This document shows, one piece after another, positions 41,344 through 50,365 of a DNA stretch of 64,000 nucleotides. Made by a program: the position numbers and the translations under genes. Below the pieces are notes generated by a model, which saw nothing but the letters and a program-made list of their open reading frames with translations, was not told the DNA's origin and ran no database searches. The DNA is from UBA5738 sp964603475 (GTDB lineage: Bacteria; Patescibacteriota; Minisyncoccia; Minisyncoccales; UBA5738): NCBI GenBank assembly GCA_964603475.1, contig CAZRVG010000001.1:1-64000 (forward strand), in the 5' to 3' direction. The first letter of the stretch is position 1. Each line of letters starts with the position of its first letter.

Positions 41344-42738
41344 TTAAAGATCGGATCGGAGGATAGATCGGAGATTATTGGCGAGGGTTTTGGGCAGATT
41401 GTGGTTTTTGTTCCAAGAGGATAAAATCTTTTTGCTTTGTTTCTCCATGTTGCCGTATTTGGGCAAAAATTCTTTTTCAAAAACCCGCAACAAAACCGGC
41501 AAATTGTTTTCGTTCTCCCCTTTTGCGGTTTCCAACGATAAATAAAACGCGGCGCGGGTTTCGGCAAACGTGCCCACGCATTCAAAGGGCTTGCAAGTTG
41601 ATTCGCCCAGCATTTGTGCCATCAGCGGCAATAGGTTTCTATCTTCAAAAATATCTTTGCCGAATATTTTTACAATTTCCTTTTTGCCGGCAAAAGGATA
41701 AAGCATCGCAAAAACCGACAGGCACTTCGGGCATTTGCCGCACCAGCCGATATTTTTATTTTGCCGATTTTTTATTGCAAAGGACTTGTTGCAACTGATA
41801 AATTTTGGAAAATATTTTGGATAGCGCGAGAACAGCATCGCGATCTGCAATTCGTAAAGCGGCCGCAAGAATGAAAAATAATCAATATTTTTTGCCAGAT
41901 ATTTTTTCGAATAATTTTGAAATTTGCTTTCAAAATCAAAAGATTTGGAATATTGGTGGTTCACTTCCATGCCCAAATATTTAACATTGCCCTCGCTTGA
42001 ACTTCTCTCCTGCGAAATGGCAACTTTTGAACAATCAAACATTGCCGCCAACGCCACGGAATGTATCGCCAAAAGCGACGAAAAGGGCGTGTGGCCGTTT
42101 AAAAATCCTTTTCGCGCCATTGCTATCAATCGCGGATCAATCGTCCTTTTGACAACGATTGCCGGCGCGTTGGCAATACGGCAAACCTTTTTTAGCGGCT
42201 CATTGGGATTGAGCGCGAACAACATCATTTTTTGTCGCGCTTTTTGCAACAACTCAACCGTCGCCAGCGAATCCTTTCCCCCGCCCATCGGCACGAGGAT
42301 TTTGTTTTTGTTTTTTATCTCCAACGGCCGCGGATAAATTTTTGGCTTTTCGCGTTTAATTTCAAAATCAGGCACAATAAACGGCAATTTGTTTTCATAA
42401 AAAAACTGCCCCATGCCGTTTAAAAAAAGGTTGTTCCAGAATTTTATTTGCGCTTTATTCAAGTATCCGGCTTTGATAACAATTTTTGGCGGGCACGCGG
42501 CTTTCCAATAGCTGGGAATTTCGGCCAACCCCATATGGAACACAAAGTTTGTTATCGCCGCCTCCCCTATTTTTTCAATTTGCGCGCGGTCTATTTCGCG
42601 AATTATAATTTTGGGATTAAATTCAATTTCATTCATTTTAAAGCAAAAAACAACGGCCAAATCACCGCCCTTGATTTTCCACTCAAAACTTTCATAAACA
42701 AACTCCGGATATTTTTTTTGCAAACTTTCCAAGCTCAT
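41344..42738 (-). CDS. murL: MurL-like UDP-MurNAc-L-Ala-L-Glu epimerase
   Basis: 464 residues with a PP-loop-like VPMGGGKDSLATVELL block, GHTPFSSLLAIHSVALAA, and a CGKCPKCLSVFAM zinc-type pair. This fits MurL, which epimerises the terminal L-Glu of UDP-MurNAc-L-Ala-L-Glu to D-Glu after MurD2, replacing glutamate racemase. Its place between mraY and murD strongly supports a wall role. Family assignment is from memory of the motifs. Confidence 0.8.
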   Translation of the reverse strand: MSLESLQKKYPEFVYESFEWKIKGGDLAVVFCFKMNEIEFNPKIIIREIDRAQIEKIGEAAITNFVFHMGLAEIPSYWKAACPPKIVIKAGYLNKAQIKFWNNLFLNGMGQFFYENKLPFIVPDFEIKREKPKIYPRPLEIKNKNKILVPMGGGKDSLATVELLQKARQKMMLFALNPNEPLKKVCRIANAPAIVVKRTIDPRLIAMARKGFLNGHTPFSSLLAIHSVALAAMFDCSKVAISQERSSSEGNVKYLGMEVNHQYSKSFDFESKFQNYSKKYLAKNIDYFSFLRPLYELQIAMLFSRYPKYFPKFISCNKSFAIKNRQNKNIGWCGKCPKCLSVFAMLYPFAGKKEIVKIFGKDIFEDRNLLPLMAQMLGESTCKPFECVGTFAETRAAFYLSLETAKGENENNLPVLLRVFEKEFLPKYGNMEKQSKKILSSWNKNHNLPKTLANNLRSILRSDL

Positions 42739-42756
42739 TTAATCTTGTTTAACTTT

Positions 42757-43878
42757 TTATCCCATCAGGCGGATTGCCACGCCCGTGGCGGCAAAGATCA
42801 CTCCCAAAAGCCAAAAACGCATTGTCACTTGATGCGCCGGCCACCCCAACGCTTCAAAATGGTGATGTATCGGCGTGGAAAGCCAGAGTTTTCTTTTGAA
42901 AGCTTTTTTATGCGCCAGCTGGATAATCACCGAACCGGCTTCCATCACCAGCAATCCCGCGATTATCGGCAAAACCATTACCGAATCGGTCAAAAACGCC
43001 ACCACCGTCATCGCGCAAGTCAACCCCAACACGCCGGTTTCGCCCATATAAAATTTCGCCGGCGGAATGTTAAACCACAAAAACGCGAACAGCGCGCCGC
43101 AAATAATCGCGCAAAAAGTCGCCAAATCGGCTTTGCCTTGCGAAAAAGCAATCAGCGCGAATGCCGCGAATATCGAAACAAACGCGCCTCCCGCCAATCC
43201 GTCCAACCCGTCGACCACGCCGCCGGCCCATGAAGCAAGCATAACGCCGATAAACAGCGGGATATACAGCGCGCCGATAAAAACATTGATGCCGTCGGGA
43301 AAATTAAGCAATGGAATATGCATCGTGTCATATTCCAGTTTATTATAAAACCACCACCCGCCAACCAATCCGATCAGCGCCACAACGGCCATTCTTTGCC
43401 AAAAACTGATTCCGCCGCCGATATATTTGCCGCCGCCGCAGATTGTGATAATATCATCGGCCAGCCCCACCAGCGCGCCGGCAACCAGCGCGAAAAGCGG
43501 CAGCCACACTTCCTCGCGCGTAAAAAAATTAAGCAACACAAACCACCACTGCTCGCTTGGCTGATAATTCAATCCCAAATTTTGCCACAATTGACCCGGG
43601 ATCCTATCGGCAATCAGCCAAACCAATAAAGTCATTGTCAAAACCGATCCCCAAACCAGCAGCCCGCCGCCGCGCGGGACGGTTGTTTCGCGGTCTTTGT
43701 GCAAAGAATGAAAAACCACCGCGTCTTCGCCGGTGATGGCCTTGCGCCGCGCGTTTTTTTTCCAAAACTTAACGCGATTTAAAAAACCGATCAAAAACGG
43801 CGCCGCGAAAAATGCCGCGATTGAGGTGATCGCCGTGAAAGCGAGCATTCTGATGATATTGTAGGTGAACAAAGTCAT
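42757..43878 (-). CDS. mraY: Phospho-MurNAc-pentapeptide transferase
   Basis: 373 residues, ten hydrophobic segments. Motifs VPRGGGLLVWG, GLADDIITI, DGLDGLAGG, FYMGETGVL and TPIHHHFEALGW are intact. It moves phospho-MurNAc-pentapeptide to undecaprenyl phosphate to form lipid I. It sits 2 nt after dacA and 18 nt before murL, so the set is one operon. Confidence 0.94.
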   Translation of the reverse strand: MTLFTYNIIRMLAFTAITSIAAFFAAPFLIGFLNRVKFWKKNARRKAITGEDAVVFHSLHKDRETTVPRGGGLLVWGSVLTMTLLVWLIADRIPGQLWQNLGLNYQPSEQWWFVLLNFFTREEVWLPLFALVAGALVGLADDIITICGGGKYIGGGISFWQRMAVVALIGLVGGWWFYNKLEYDTMHIPLLNFPDGINVFIGALYIPLFIGVMLASWAGGVVDGLDGLAGGAFVSIFAAFALIAFSQGKADLATFCAIICGALFAFLWFNIPPAKFYMGETGVLGLTCAMTVVAFLTDSVMVLPIIAGLLVMEAGSVIIQLAHKKAFKRKLWLSTPIHHHFEALGWPAHQVTMRFWLLGVIFAATGVAIRLMG

Positions 43879-43880
43879 TG

Positions 43881-44885
43881 TTAGCGGTAATTATTGGAAA
43901 AATTGATCATTTTTTGCATTTGCGCGACCCGAGTCTCCGCCGAAAGCGACCCAAGCAACACATTCACGTAGCGGCGGCCGCCTTCATTCTCAAAAACGCT
44001 TATCATGCATCCTCCCGCCCTTTCAGTATAGCCGGTTTTTCCGCCAATCAGTTTTTGATTATCCCAAGGGATTAAATCAAAGATTCCGTTCTCGATGCTA
44101 TAGGGACCGGAGGTTGCGGTCAACGCGAAAATATCGGGGTGAAATTTGAGAATATGGCAAACCAAGATCAGCAAATCATCCGCCGTTGATTGATTTTCCA
44201 AGCCATTTTCAATATCCAGTCCCGTGGCATTATAAAATTTTGTCCGCTCAAGTCCGATCAGAGAGGCTTTTTTATTCATTGCGGCAACAAATGAATCCAT
44301 TCCCGCAATTTCCGCCAGCGCGCAAGCGGCGTCATTGCTGGAATAAAAAAGCATTATGCCGAGCAAATCCTTGATACTGTAAATTTCTCCGGGCATTAAG
44401 TTGCCAAAAACCGGCACATTTTCTTGATTGGCGGCATTTCGACCGATTGCGACCCGCCGTTCCAAATTATAAATTTGCGGATTTTCCAAAACAATTGCCG
44501 CGGTCATCAATTTCGTGAGCGACGCGATCGGCAAGACTTGATCAATATTTTCCTTAAAGATTATTTTTTCTCTTCCGGCGGCGCCAATTTGCAAAATTGC
44601 GGCGGCCTTGGCATCTAATTTTAGACTTTGTTTTTCCTTGGTTTTTGGCTCAACGATAACAATATCGTCAATCGGCCGGGATATCTGCGCGCGCAAATAA
44701 TCTTCAAATTTAACTTGTCCGAGATCCGCCGCAAAACACAAAAATCCTCCGGTAAAACCGGCAACAGCAAAAATTGACAGCCTTTTGGCAACCGCGACAA
44801 ACCCGCTTGCGGATTTTCGCTTTTTTGAATTTTCTTGCGGCGGCAAAGGCGGCGGCGCAGGTGAAGGCAAAACGGGTATGGCCAT
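43881..44885 (-). CDS. dacA: D-alanyl-D-alanine carboxypeptidase (S11)
   Basis: 334 residues: a Pro-rich N-terminus, a membrane segment (about 33-52), and an S11 domain with SLTKLMTA (SxxK), YSSNDAAC (SxN) and GGKTGYTE (KTG). It trims pentapeptide side chains in the wall. It shares 1 nt with aspS. No clear C-terminal amphipathic anchor, so the N-terminal segment is the anchor. Confidence 0.92.
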   Translation of the reverse strand: MAIPVLPSPAPPPLPPQENSKKRKSASGFVAVAKRLSIFAVAGFTGGFLCFAADLGQVKFEDYLRAQISRPIDDIVIVEPKTKEKQSLKLDAKAAAILQIGAAGREKIIFKENIDQVLPIASLTKLMTAAIVLENPQIYNLERRVAIGRNAANQENVPVFGNLMPGEIYSIKDLLGIMLFYSSNDAACALAEIAGMDSFVAAMNKKASLIGLERTKFYNATGLDIENGLENQSTADDLLILVCHILKFHPDIFALTATSGPYSIENGIFDLIPWDNQKLIGGKTGYTERAGGCMISVFENEGGRRYVNVLLGSLSAETRVAQMQKMINFSNNYR

Positions 44886-46315
44886 TATTTTTCTTTATTT
44901 TTTTTGATAATCTCAATCCCCAACTCCTTTAATTGAGCCAAATCAACTTCCGAAGGCGAATCCAGCATCAAATCACGGTTGTCGCCCGTTTTGGGAAACG
45001 CCATCACTTCGCGAATATTGGGTTCGTTTAACAGCACCGCCATCAAACGGTCAATCCCCGGCGCCATTCCCCCGTGCGGCGGAACACCGTAAGAAAACGC
45101 TTCAAAATAATGCGGAAATTGCTTTTTTGTTTCTTTGGGGGTGTGCCCCAAAACTTCAAACACCGCCAAAAAAGTTTCCATATTGGTATTTCGCAAACTG
45201 CCCGAAAATATCTCGTAGCCGTTTAGCGCCATATCATATTGCCAGGCCAAAATTTTTTCCGGCTCTTTGTTTATTTTTTCAGGACTGCTTTCTCGCGGCA
45301 AAGTGAACGGATGATGCATCGCGTTCCACCGCTTGCCGCCCGCCAGCCATTCAAACATGGGAAATTCGGTGATAAAACAAAACGCCAATTCGTCGGGATC
45401 ATTCTTATTTTCGCGCAGGTCGGGCTTGTCGGTGCCGTATAAATCAACCGCTTCTTTATATGTCAGACGCGGAAACGGCGTTTGGGTTATCTTTTTTCGC
45501 GGAAACAATTCCTTAACCAAGCCGACAAACATTTCTTCGGCCAGATCCAGAATTTCTTTTTCGGCTATAAAAGACATTTCAACATCCAACTGCGTATGCT
45601 CGGCTTGCCGGTCCGCGCGCGGGTCCTCGTCGCGCAAACAGCGCGCCACCTGAAAATAGCGCTCCAGCCCGGCAACCATTAAAAGCTGTTTGTACTGCTG
45701 GGGACTTTGCGGCAAAGCATAAAATTTACCTTGCTGAATGCGCGCGGGCACCAAAAAGTCGCGCGCGCCTTCGGGAGTGGATTTGGTTAATATCGGTGTT
45801 TCCACTTCCACAAAATCTCTCGCGGTTAGAAATTGGCGCAAATAATTGATAACTTTGTGGCGCACGGTCAAATTGCGGTGTAACCGCTCGCGGCGCAAAT
45901 CCAAGTAGCGGTATTTCAAGCGATTGTCTTCGCCGATATCATAGCCGTCGCCGTCAATAGAAATCGGCAATGTTTGCGCTTTTGACAAAATTGTTAAATC
46001 TTCAATAACTATCTCCACCCCGCCGGTGGGAATTTTGTCGTTTTTCATATTTTCCGGCCGTTCTTTTACCGCACCGGTAATTTCCACCACCCATTCGCTT
46101 CTCACTTCTTTTGCCAAATCAAAAAACGGCGCCTTGGGAGTTACCACCGCTTGAATCACGCCGCTTCGGTCGCGCAAATCAAAAAAAATCAGCTTGCCGT
46201 GAGCGCGCACGATTTGCACCCATCCGCACAGTCTCGCCGCCTGCCCCGCCATTTCGGCAGTTTGGGCGATCATCGTTCTTGGCAATTGTTTTTCCATGTT
46301 TTCTATATTTTCCAT
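44885..46315 (-). CDS. aspS: Aspartate--tRNA ligase, compact form lacking the GAD insertion
   Basis: 476 residues from ATG 46315 (46297 is an alternative). N-terminal OB fold, motif 2 FQVARCLRDEDPRADRQAEHTQ and motif 3 GMAPGIDRLM are intact. After GTDKPDLR only about ten residues precede ITEFPMFEW, whereas bacterial AspRS usually carries a GAD domain of about 110 residues here. The catalytic core is otherwise complete. It may be non-discriminating (Asp and Asn). Confidence 0.93.
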   Translation of the reverse strand: MENIENMEKQLPRTMIAQTAEMAGQAARLCGWVQIVRAHGKLIFFDLRDRSGVIQAVVTPKAPFFDLAKEVRSEWVVEITGAVKERPENMKNDKIPTGGVEIVIEDLTILSKAQTLPISIDGDGYDIGEDNRLKYRYLDLRRERLHRNLTVRHKVINYLRQFLTARDFVEVETPILTKSTPEGARDFLVPARIQQGKFYALPQSPQQYKQLLMVAGLERYFQVARCLRDEDPRADRQAEHTQLDVEMSFIAEKEILDLAEEMFVGLVKELFPRKKITQTPFPRLTYKEAVDLYGTDKPDLRENKNDPDELAFCFITEFPMFEWLAGGKRWNAMHHPFTLPRESSPEKINKEPEKILAWQYDMALNGYEIFSGSLRNTNMETFLAVFEVLGHTPKETKKQFPHYFEAFSYGVPPHGGMAPGIDRLMAVLLNEPNIREVMAFPKTGDNRDLMLDSPSEVDLAQLKELGIEIIKKNKEK

Positions 46316-46430
46316 ATAATCAAATCCTACCTCATTTTGCCCCATATTTCAACGCCCCGCAACCGACTGGAGAAACTTGTGTCCCCGCATAAAAAAACAG
46401 GGCTTGACCATTGATCAAACGCCATACATA

Positions 46431-48287
46431 TTATTTTTTGTCTTTGACAAAATTATTTATAGCGGCCAAAAATTGATCCCCGAATTGTTTCAATTTCACC
46501 GCGCCCACCCCGTTTATTTGCAAGAATTCTTCGCTGTTTTTTGGGCAATGACGCGCCATTTCCTGCAAAGCCGCGTTGCCGAAAATCACAAACGGCGGCA
46601 CACCGGCTTTATCGGCCAGCTGTTTGCGCAACGCTCTTAATTTTTCAAACAAATCCTTGTTGTATCCAATTTTATCGGCATCATCATTTTGAAAGTCTTT
46701 TTGCCGCGCTTCGTCTTTTGCTATCTTCAACGCCGGCATTATTAATTTTTCGTTTCCTTGCATAAATGCCGCGCCCAATCTGGTAATCGCCAAAGTTGGA
46801 TACAAGCCTTCGTTTTTGGCTAAATAGCCGATTTTGACCAGATGGTCGATAATTTCCAGCGTTTCGGCCCGCGAGAAATCATTGGCAATGCCATAAACCG
46901 AAAGCTTATTGTGTCCGTTCGCCAGAATCTTTTTGTTTTTGCTTCCCGACAAAACATCGGCAACATAATGCTTGCCAAAGCGGTTTTTGAGCCTTGCCGC
47001 CGCCGAAAGTATTTTTTTGGCAATAATTGCCGCGTCAAAATCAGCCTGCTCGATCTTCCCTCCACCGTCAAAAGACTTAATAGAAGAAAAATTTTTGACA
47101 AATGACGGCTTGCAAATATCGCAGCTTCCGCAATTATTGTCTTGCAATTCCTCGCCGAAGTAATTGAGCAAATACTTTTTTCGGCAAGTGGTCAATTCCG
47201 CGTATTTCATCACTTGTTTCAATTGCTCCATTGTTTTCCGGCGCAAAAAATCATCTTGAATTTTGTTGATAAAAAATTCGTGTTTGCGCGTATCGGCATA
47301 AGTATAAAATAAAACGCATTCACTGGGCAGATTATCTCTGCCCGCACGCCCGATCTCCTGGTAATAGCCTTCCAAAGTCTTGGGATAAGTGTAATGCACC
47401 ACCAGCCTCACGTCCGGCTTATCAATCCCCATGCCAAACGCGATTGTCGCCGCGATGATATTCACCTCGTCGCGGATAAACAATTCCTGCGCCTCGTTGC
47501 GCTCCTTGGCGCTCAATCCGGCGTGATATGCCCGCGCCTTGAATTTGCGCCTCCGCAATTTCATTGCGATTTCTTCGGTTTCACGGCGCGAAAAGCAATA
47601 GATAATCACCGGCTCATTTCGATATCCTTCCAACAATCCGGTCAATTTGAAAAACGCATCTTTTTTCTCAATCACGCGCACATGCAAGTTGGCGCGATTG
47701 AAGCTTGAAACAAAAATTCCGGCATTTTTTAACCGCAGTTGATTGATAATATCCTCGCGCACTCTCTTGGTGGCGGTGGCGGTGAGCGCGATCAGCGGCA
47801 CCTTTGGAAAAAGCTCTTTTAATAAGCTCAAATGCCGATAATCCGGCCGAAAGTCGTGCCCCCACTCCGAAATACAATGCGCCTCGTCCACCGCGATCAA
47901 GCTGATACGCAAACCATTCAAAAAATCCCGAAACCCCGCCAGCGCGAACCGCTCCGGCGCCACATATAAAATTTTAATTTCGTTGTTTTTGATTCGGCGG
48001 CAAATTTCTTCAATTTGCTTTTGCGATAAAGTGGAATTAATAAATTCCGCGGGCGCGCCGCAGGCCCGCAAAACATCCGCTTGGTCCTTCATCAACGCGA
48101 TCAGCGGCGAAATCACCAGCGCCGTTCCCGGCATCTTCAACGCCGGCAATTGATAGCAAAGCGATTTCCCGCCTCCGGTGGGCATCAAAACAAAACAATC
48201 GCCGCCGCCCTCGACCCGATTAACGATATCTTCCTGCAACGGCCGAAACTCGTCATACCCAAAATACTTCTTAAGCAAATTTTTCAT
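46431..48287 (-). CDS. recQ: ATP-dependent DNA helicase RecQ
   Basis: 618 residues: helicase domain with MPTGGGKSLCYQLPAL, VDEAHCISEWGHDFRPDY and QEIGRAGRDNLPSECVLF, the zinc-binding region (CRKKYLLNYFGEE, NCGSCDIC), winged helix, and a C-terminal HRDC domain (about 535-615). Unwinds 3'-5' DNA in recombination and repair. Full length. Confidence 0.95.
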   Translation of the reverse strand: MKNLLKKYFGYDEFRPLQEDIVNRVEGGGDCFVLMPTGGGKSLCYQLPALKMPGTALVISPLIALMKDQADVLRACGAPAEFINSTLSQKQIEEICRRIKNNEIKILYVAPERFALAGFRDFLNGLRISLIAVDEAHCISEWGHDFRPDYRHLSLLKELFPKVPLIALTATATKRVREDIINQLRLKNAGIFVSSFNRANLHVRVIEKKDAFFKLTGLLEGYRNEPVIIYCFSRRETEEIAMKLRRRKFKARAYHAGLSAKERNEAQELFIRDEVNIIAATIAFGMGIDKPDVRLVVHYTYPKTLEGYYQEIGRAGRDNLPSECVLFYTYADTRKHEFFINKIQDDFLRRKTMEQLKQVMKYAELTTCRKKYLLNYFGEELQDNNCGSCDICKPSFVKNFSSIKSFDGGGKIEQADFDAAIIAKKILSAAARLKNRFGKHYVADVLSGSKNKKILANGHNKLSVYGIANDFSRAETLEIIDHLVKIGYLAKNEGLYPTLAITRLGAAFMQGNEKLIMPALKIAKDEARQKDFQNDDADKIGYNKDLFEKLRALRKQLADKAGVPPFVIFGNAALQEMARHCPKNSEEFLQINGVGAVKLKQFGDQFLAAINNFVKDKK

Positions 48288-48315
48288 ATAAAGATTTTTT
48301 GGCCATATAAATAAT

Positions 48316-48522
48316 CTAATAAATCAAATCCGCATATTTATTTTCGGATTTGTCGTCGTGGGTTAAGCTCCAAACCAGCGCGATCACCCAGGCAATAAAA
48401 GTCCACCCCAACAAAAGGTTCAACGCAAAGATCGCGCCCAAATTTTTCTTCCTTCTCGCGGCGGCAACAATGCTCGGGAAAAAATACGTTAACAAACATA
48501 TCAAAACCACTTCTGCAAACAT
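48316..48522 (-). CDS. Superinfection-immunity-family membrane protein
   Basis: 68 residues with two hydrophobic segments. YFFPSIVAAARRKKN and LNLLLGWTFIAWVIALVW match the small superinfection immunity family (named after phage T4 Imm). Most chromosomal members have no proven phage role. Stands alone behind recQ. Confidence 0.75.
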   Translation of the reverse strand: MFAEVVLICLLTYFFPSIVAAARRKKNLGAIFALNLLLGWTFIAWVIALVWSLTHDDKSENKYADLIY

Positions 48523-48658
48523 AATTTTGAATTAATAATTATCAAGCCAATCCACATTTAAATACTACAATCTTATTCTTTTTATGCAAAGACCAATTAA
48601 ACGGGATCAAACCTGTTTTGCCGATTATATAAAAAAAGAAGAAACCGTAAAAAGTTTC

Positions 48659-48970
48659 TCATGCCCGATAAATATAAAACGGGCCATCTGATTTAACATA
48701 TAGGTTCGGCGGCCGCCCATTAACCACTGTGTTCGCATTTTGGTCAAAGTAGATCTTGGCTGGAGCGGGAATAAAACCAAATGTAGCCCCTTGTCGAACA
48801 TATATATTATCAGCGAAAATATATCCGCCACAATAGCTGGCACCATATAATTCCAGATGAGCAACAAACGCATGCCCATCATCCATTGGCCGTATTATTG
48901 CTTCTTGCCCATTTACCGGCACAACGACCGATAAACAGACGAGGGTCAAAAACAACAAAAGCGTTTTCAC
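48659..48970 (-). CDS. Small secreted protein, unknown, possibly imported
   Basis: 103 residues from a GTG at 48970 with a strong Shine-Dalgarno site (AAAGGAGGT, 9 nt upstream). Signal peptide (about 1-21, ending VNGQ), then a beta-rich body. Codon style and the SD site differ from neighbours. No family recognised. Confidence 0.65.
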   Translation of the reverse strand: MKTLLLFLTLVCLSVVVPVNGQEAIIRPMDDGHAFVAHLELYGASYCGGYIFADNIYVRQGATFGFIPAPAKIYFDQNANTVVNGRPPNLYVKSDGPFYIYRA

Positions 48971-48978
48971 GTTTCTCT

Positions 48979-48987
48979 ACCTCCTTT
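48979..48987 (-). promoter_or_regulatory. Strong Shine-Dalgarno site
   Basis: AAAGGAGGT on the minus strand, unlike most genes here; it supports the GTG start at 48970. Confidence 0.65.
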
Positions 48988-49083
48988 TTAACGGATCAGT
49001 AGCAAAACAATACTATATTTCTATGATATTGTCAATATCAGGGCTACGAATGTATATATTCAAAATCTATTCTCCACAATTTA

Positions 49084-49110
49084 TTTCACCTTTCGCCCGA
49101 AACATCCCAT
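49084..49110. repeat. CTTTCG-type palindromic repeat, copy 2
   Basis: CACCTTTCGCCCGAAACATCC: arms TTTCG and CGAAA. In a gene-free spacer (48971-49160). Confidence 0.6.
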
Positions 49111-49160
49111 ACGTTAAATTGCAAAAATCAAATTCGGCTTCGGCAATGCCGCGGGTTTAT

Positions 49161-49445
49161 TTATTGATGCTTCTTTTTCACGATTTCGTAGTTTTCTTGG
49201 AGATATTGCAAGTCTTCATAGAGCTTGGAAAATATTTTTTCTTTTTCAAAATCGGGTTCTTTGAGGGCAATGTTGATGATTGTTGCCAAAACCGAAAAAT
49301 AATCGCCTTGTTCAATGTGAAATTCCAAATGCTTGACGCGCTCGGCGCGATTTTCCAAATCGCGGACAAACCAAACCATCGGCGATTTCCCCTCGACCGC
49401 CAACATCCCGCAATCTGTTCGTTGTGTGTAATGTTTCTTAATCAT
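49161..49445 (-). CDS. Small conserved-looking protein, unknown
   Basis: 94 residues from ATG 49445. No membrane segment. CGMLAVEGKSPMVWFVRDLENRAERVKHLEF, then a helical end rich in Lys/Glu. The longer upstream frame would overlap the zinc-ribbon gene. No family recognised. Confidence 0.55.
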   Translation of the reverse strand: MIKKHYTQRTDCGMLAVEGKSPMVWFVRDLENRAERVKHLEFHIEQGDYFSVLATIINIALKEPDFEKEKIFSKLYEDLQYLQENYEIVKKKHQ

Positions 49446-49620
49446 TTTTCCGCCAATAACACTTTGGACATTCCCAATATTCGCTTTTGATGGTTTTACC
49501 AAGATTAAAAAAATAATGGCCGTTGCGATAGGTTCCATCTTTATACAAAATAATCTTAATATCTTTGCCGCAAATGACACAAGTTCTATTTAATCTTTTT
49601 AAAATTTCTTTTTTCATCAA
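49438..49620 (-). CDS. Small zinc-ribbon-like protein
   Basis: 60 residues with CVICGKDI and CPKCYWRKND, two CxxC knuckles that probably bind one zinc. It overlaps the next gene by 8 nt. It could bind nucleic acid or protein; function unknown. Confidence 0.6.
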   Translation of the reverse strand: MMKKEILKRLNRTCVICGKDIKIILYKDGTYRNGHYFFNLGKTIKSEYWECPKCYWRKND

Positions 49621-49625
49621 AATAA

Positions 49626-50285
49626 TTATAACAACCCTTTATCATTAAGACTTAAAAAATCGCTTTTTGTTACGATCACGTGATCGGTTAAGCCGATGCC
49701 CATAATTTTTCCGGCATCAACCAATCTTTTGGTTATCGCCACATCATCGCTTGAGGGAACGGCATTGCCGCTGGGGTGATTGTGCGCTGCGATGATGCCG
49801 GCGGCGTGCAGGGCGATCGCCGGCTCAAACACTTCGCGCGGATGCACCAGGCTGGCATTGAGCGTGCCGATGGAAATAATCTGCCGCTCAATCAGCGCGT
49901 TGGCAGTGTCCAAATAAAAAACCGCGAAATGTTCTTTTTTGGAAGCGCGAAAATCAACGCACAATTTCCAAACATCTTCGGGGGTTAAAATCTCCGGATG
50001 GCTTTGCGAGTTAACTCGCTTTCCAAATTCCAACGCCGCGATCACCTGCAATGATTTTACCTTGCCCAACCCCTTTTCTTGGAGCAGATTTTCCAATTTA
50101 ACCTTATCAACGCCAAATTTGGCAATCAACTTCACGATTCGTCTTGATAATTGAATCACGTTCAATCCCTTAATCCCCGACCCCAACAAAACCGCCAACA
50201 ATTCGGCGTTTGCCAATCTATCCGGTCCGTATTTTTCCAATTTTTCCCGCGGCCGGTCAACTTTTTCCAAATCCTTAATCTTCAT
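49626..50285 (-). CDS. radC: RadC-family JAB-domain protein
   Basis: 219 residues from ATG 50285. Helix-hairpin-helix region (ANAELLAVLLGSGIKG), then the JAB/MPN metal site IAAHNHPSGNAVPSSDD. The role in DNA repair is debated. The ATG lies exactly 6 nt after a TAGAAT -10 box, so its mRNA is leaderless. Confidence 0.9.
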   Translation of the reverse strand: MKIKDLEKVDRPREKLEKYGPDRLANAELLAVLLGSGIKGLNVIQLSRRIVKLIAKFGVDKVKLENLLQEKGLGKVKSLQVIAALEFGKRVNSQSHPEILTPEDVWKLCVDFRASKKEHFAVFYLDTANALIERQIISIGTLNASLVHPREVFEPAIALHAAGIIAAHNHPSGNAVPSSDDVAITKRLVDAGKIMGIGLTDHVIVTKSDFLSLNDKGLL

Positions 50286-50291
50286 ACCCAA

Positions 50292-50300
50292 ATTCTACCA
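50292..50300 (-). promoter_or_regulatory. Leaderless -10 box of radC
   Basis: Minus-strand TGG-TAGAAT (50300-50292), then 6 nt to the ATG ending at 50285. Confidence 0.6.
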
Positions 50301-50321
50301 TTATTCAAATAAAAACAAAAA

Positions 50322-50351
50322 ACATTCCAACATTATGCGGAATGTTGGAAT
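50322..50351. terminator. Bidirectional terminator between valS and radC
   Basis: ATTCCAACATT and AATGTTGGAAT around ATGCGG, with T-runs both ways. Confidence 0.75.
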
Positions 50352-50365
50352 ATTTTTTGAAAGTG

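Noticed and set aside
41196..41585. A minus-strand frame overlapping the end of murL
   Set aside because: It lies in a different frame of the murL 3' end and runs into the inverted-repeat array; no support.
42448..43233. A 261-codon plus-strand frame across murL and mraY
   Set aside because: Antisense shadow of two well-supported genes; no motif and a very biased amino-acid content.
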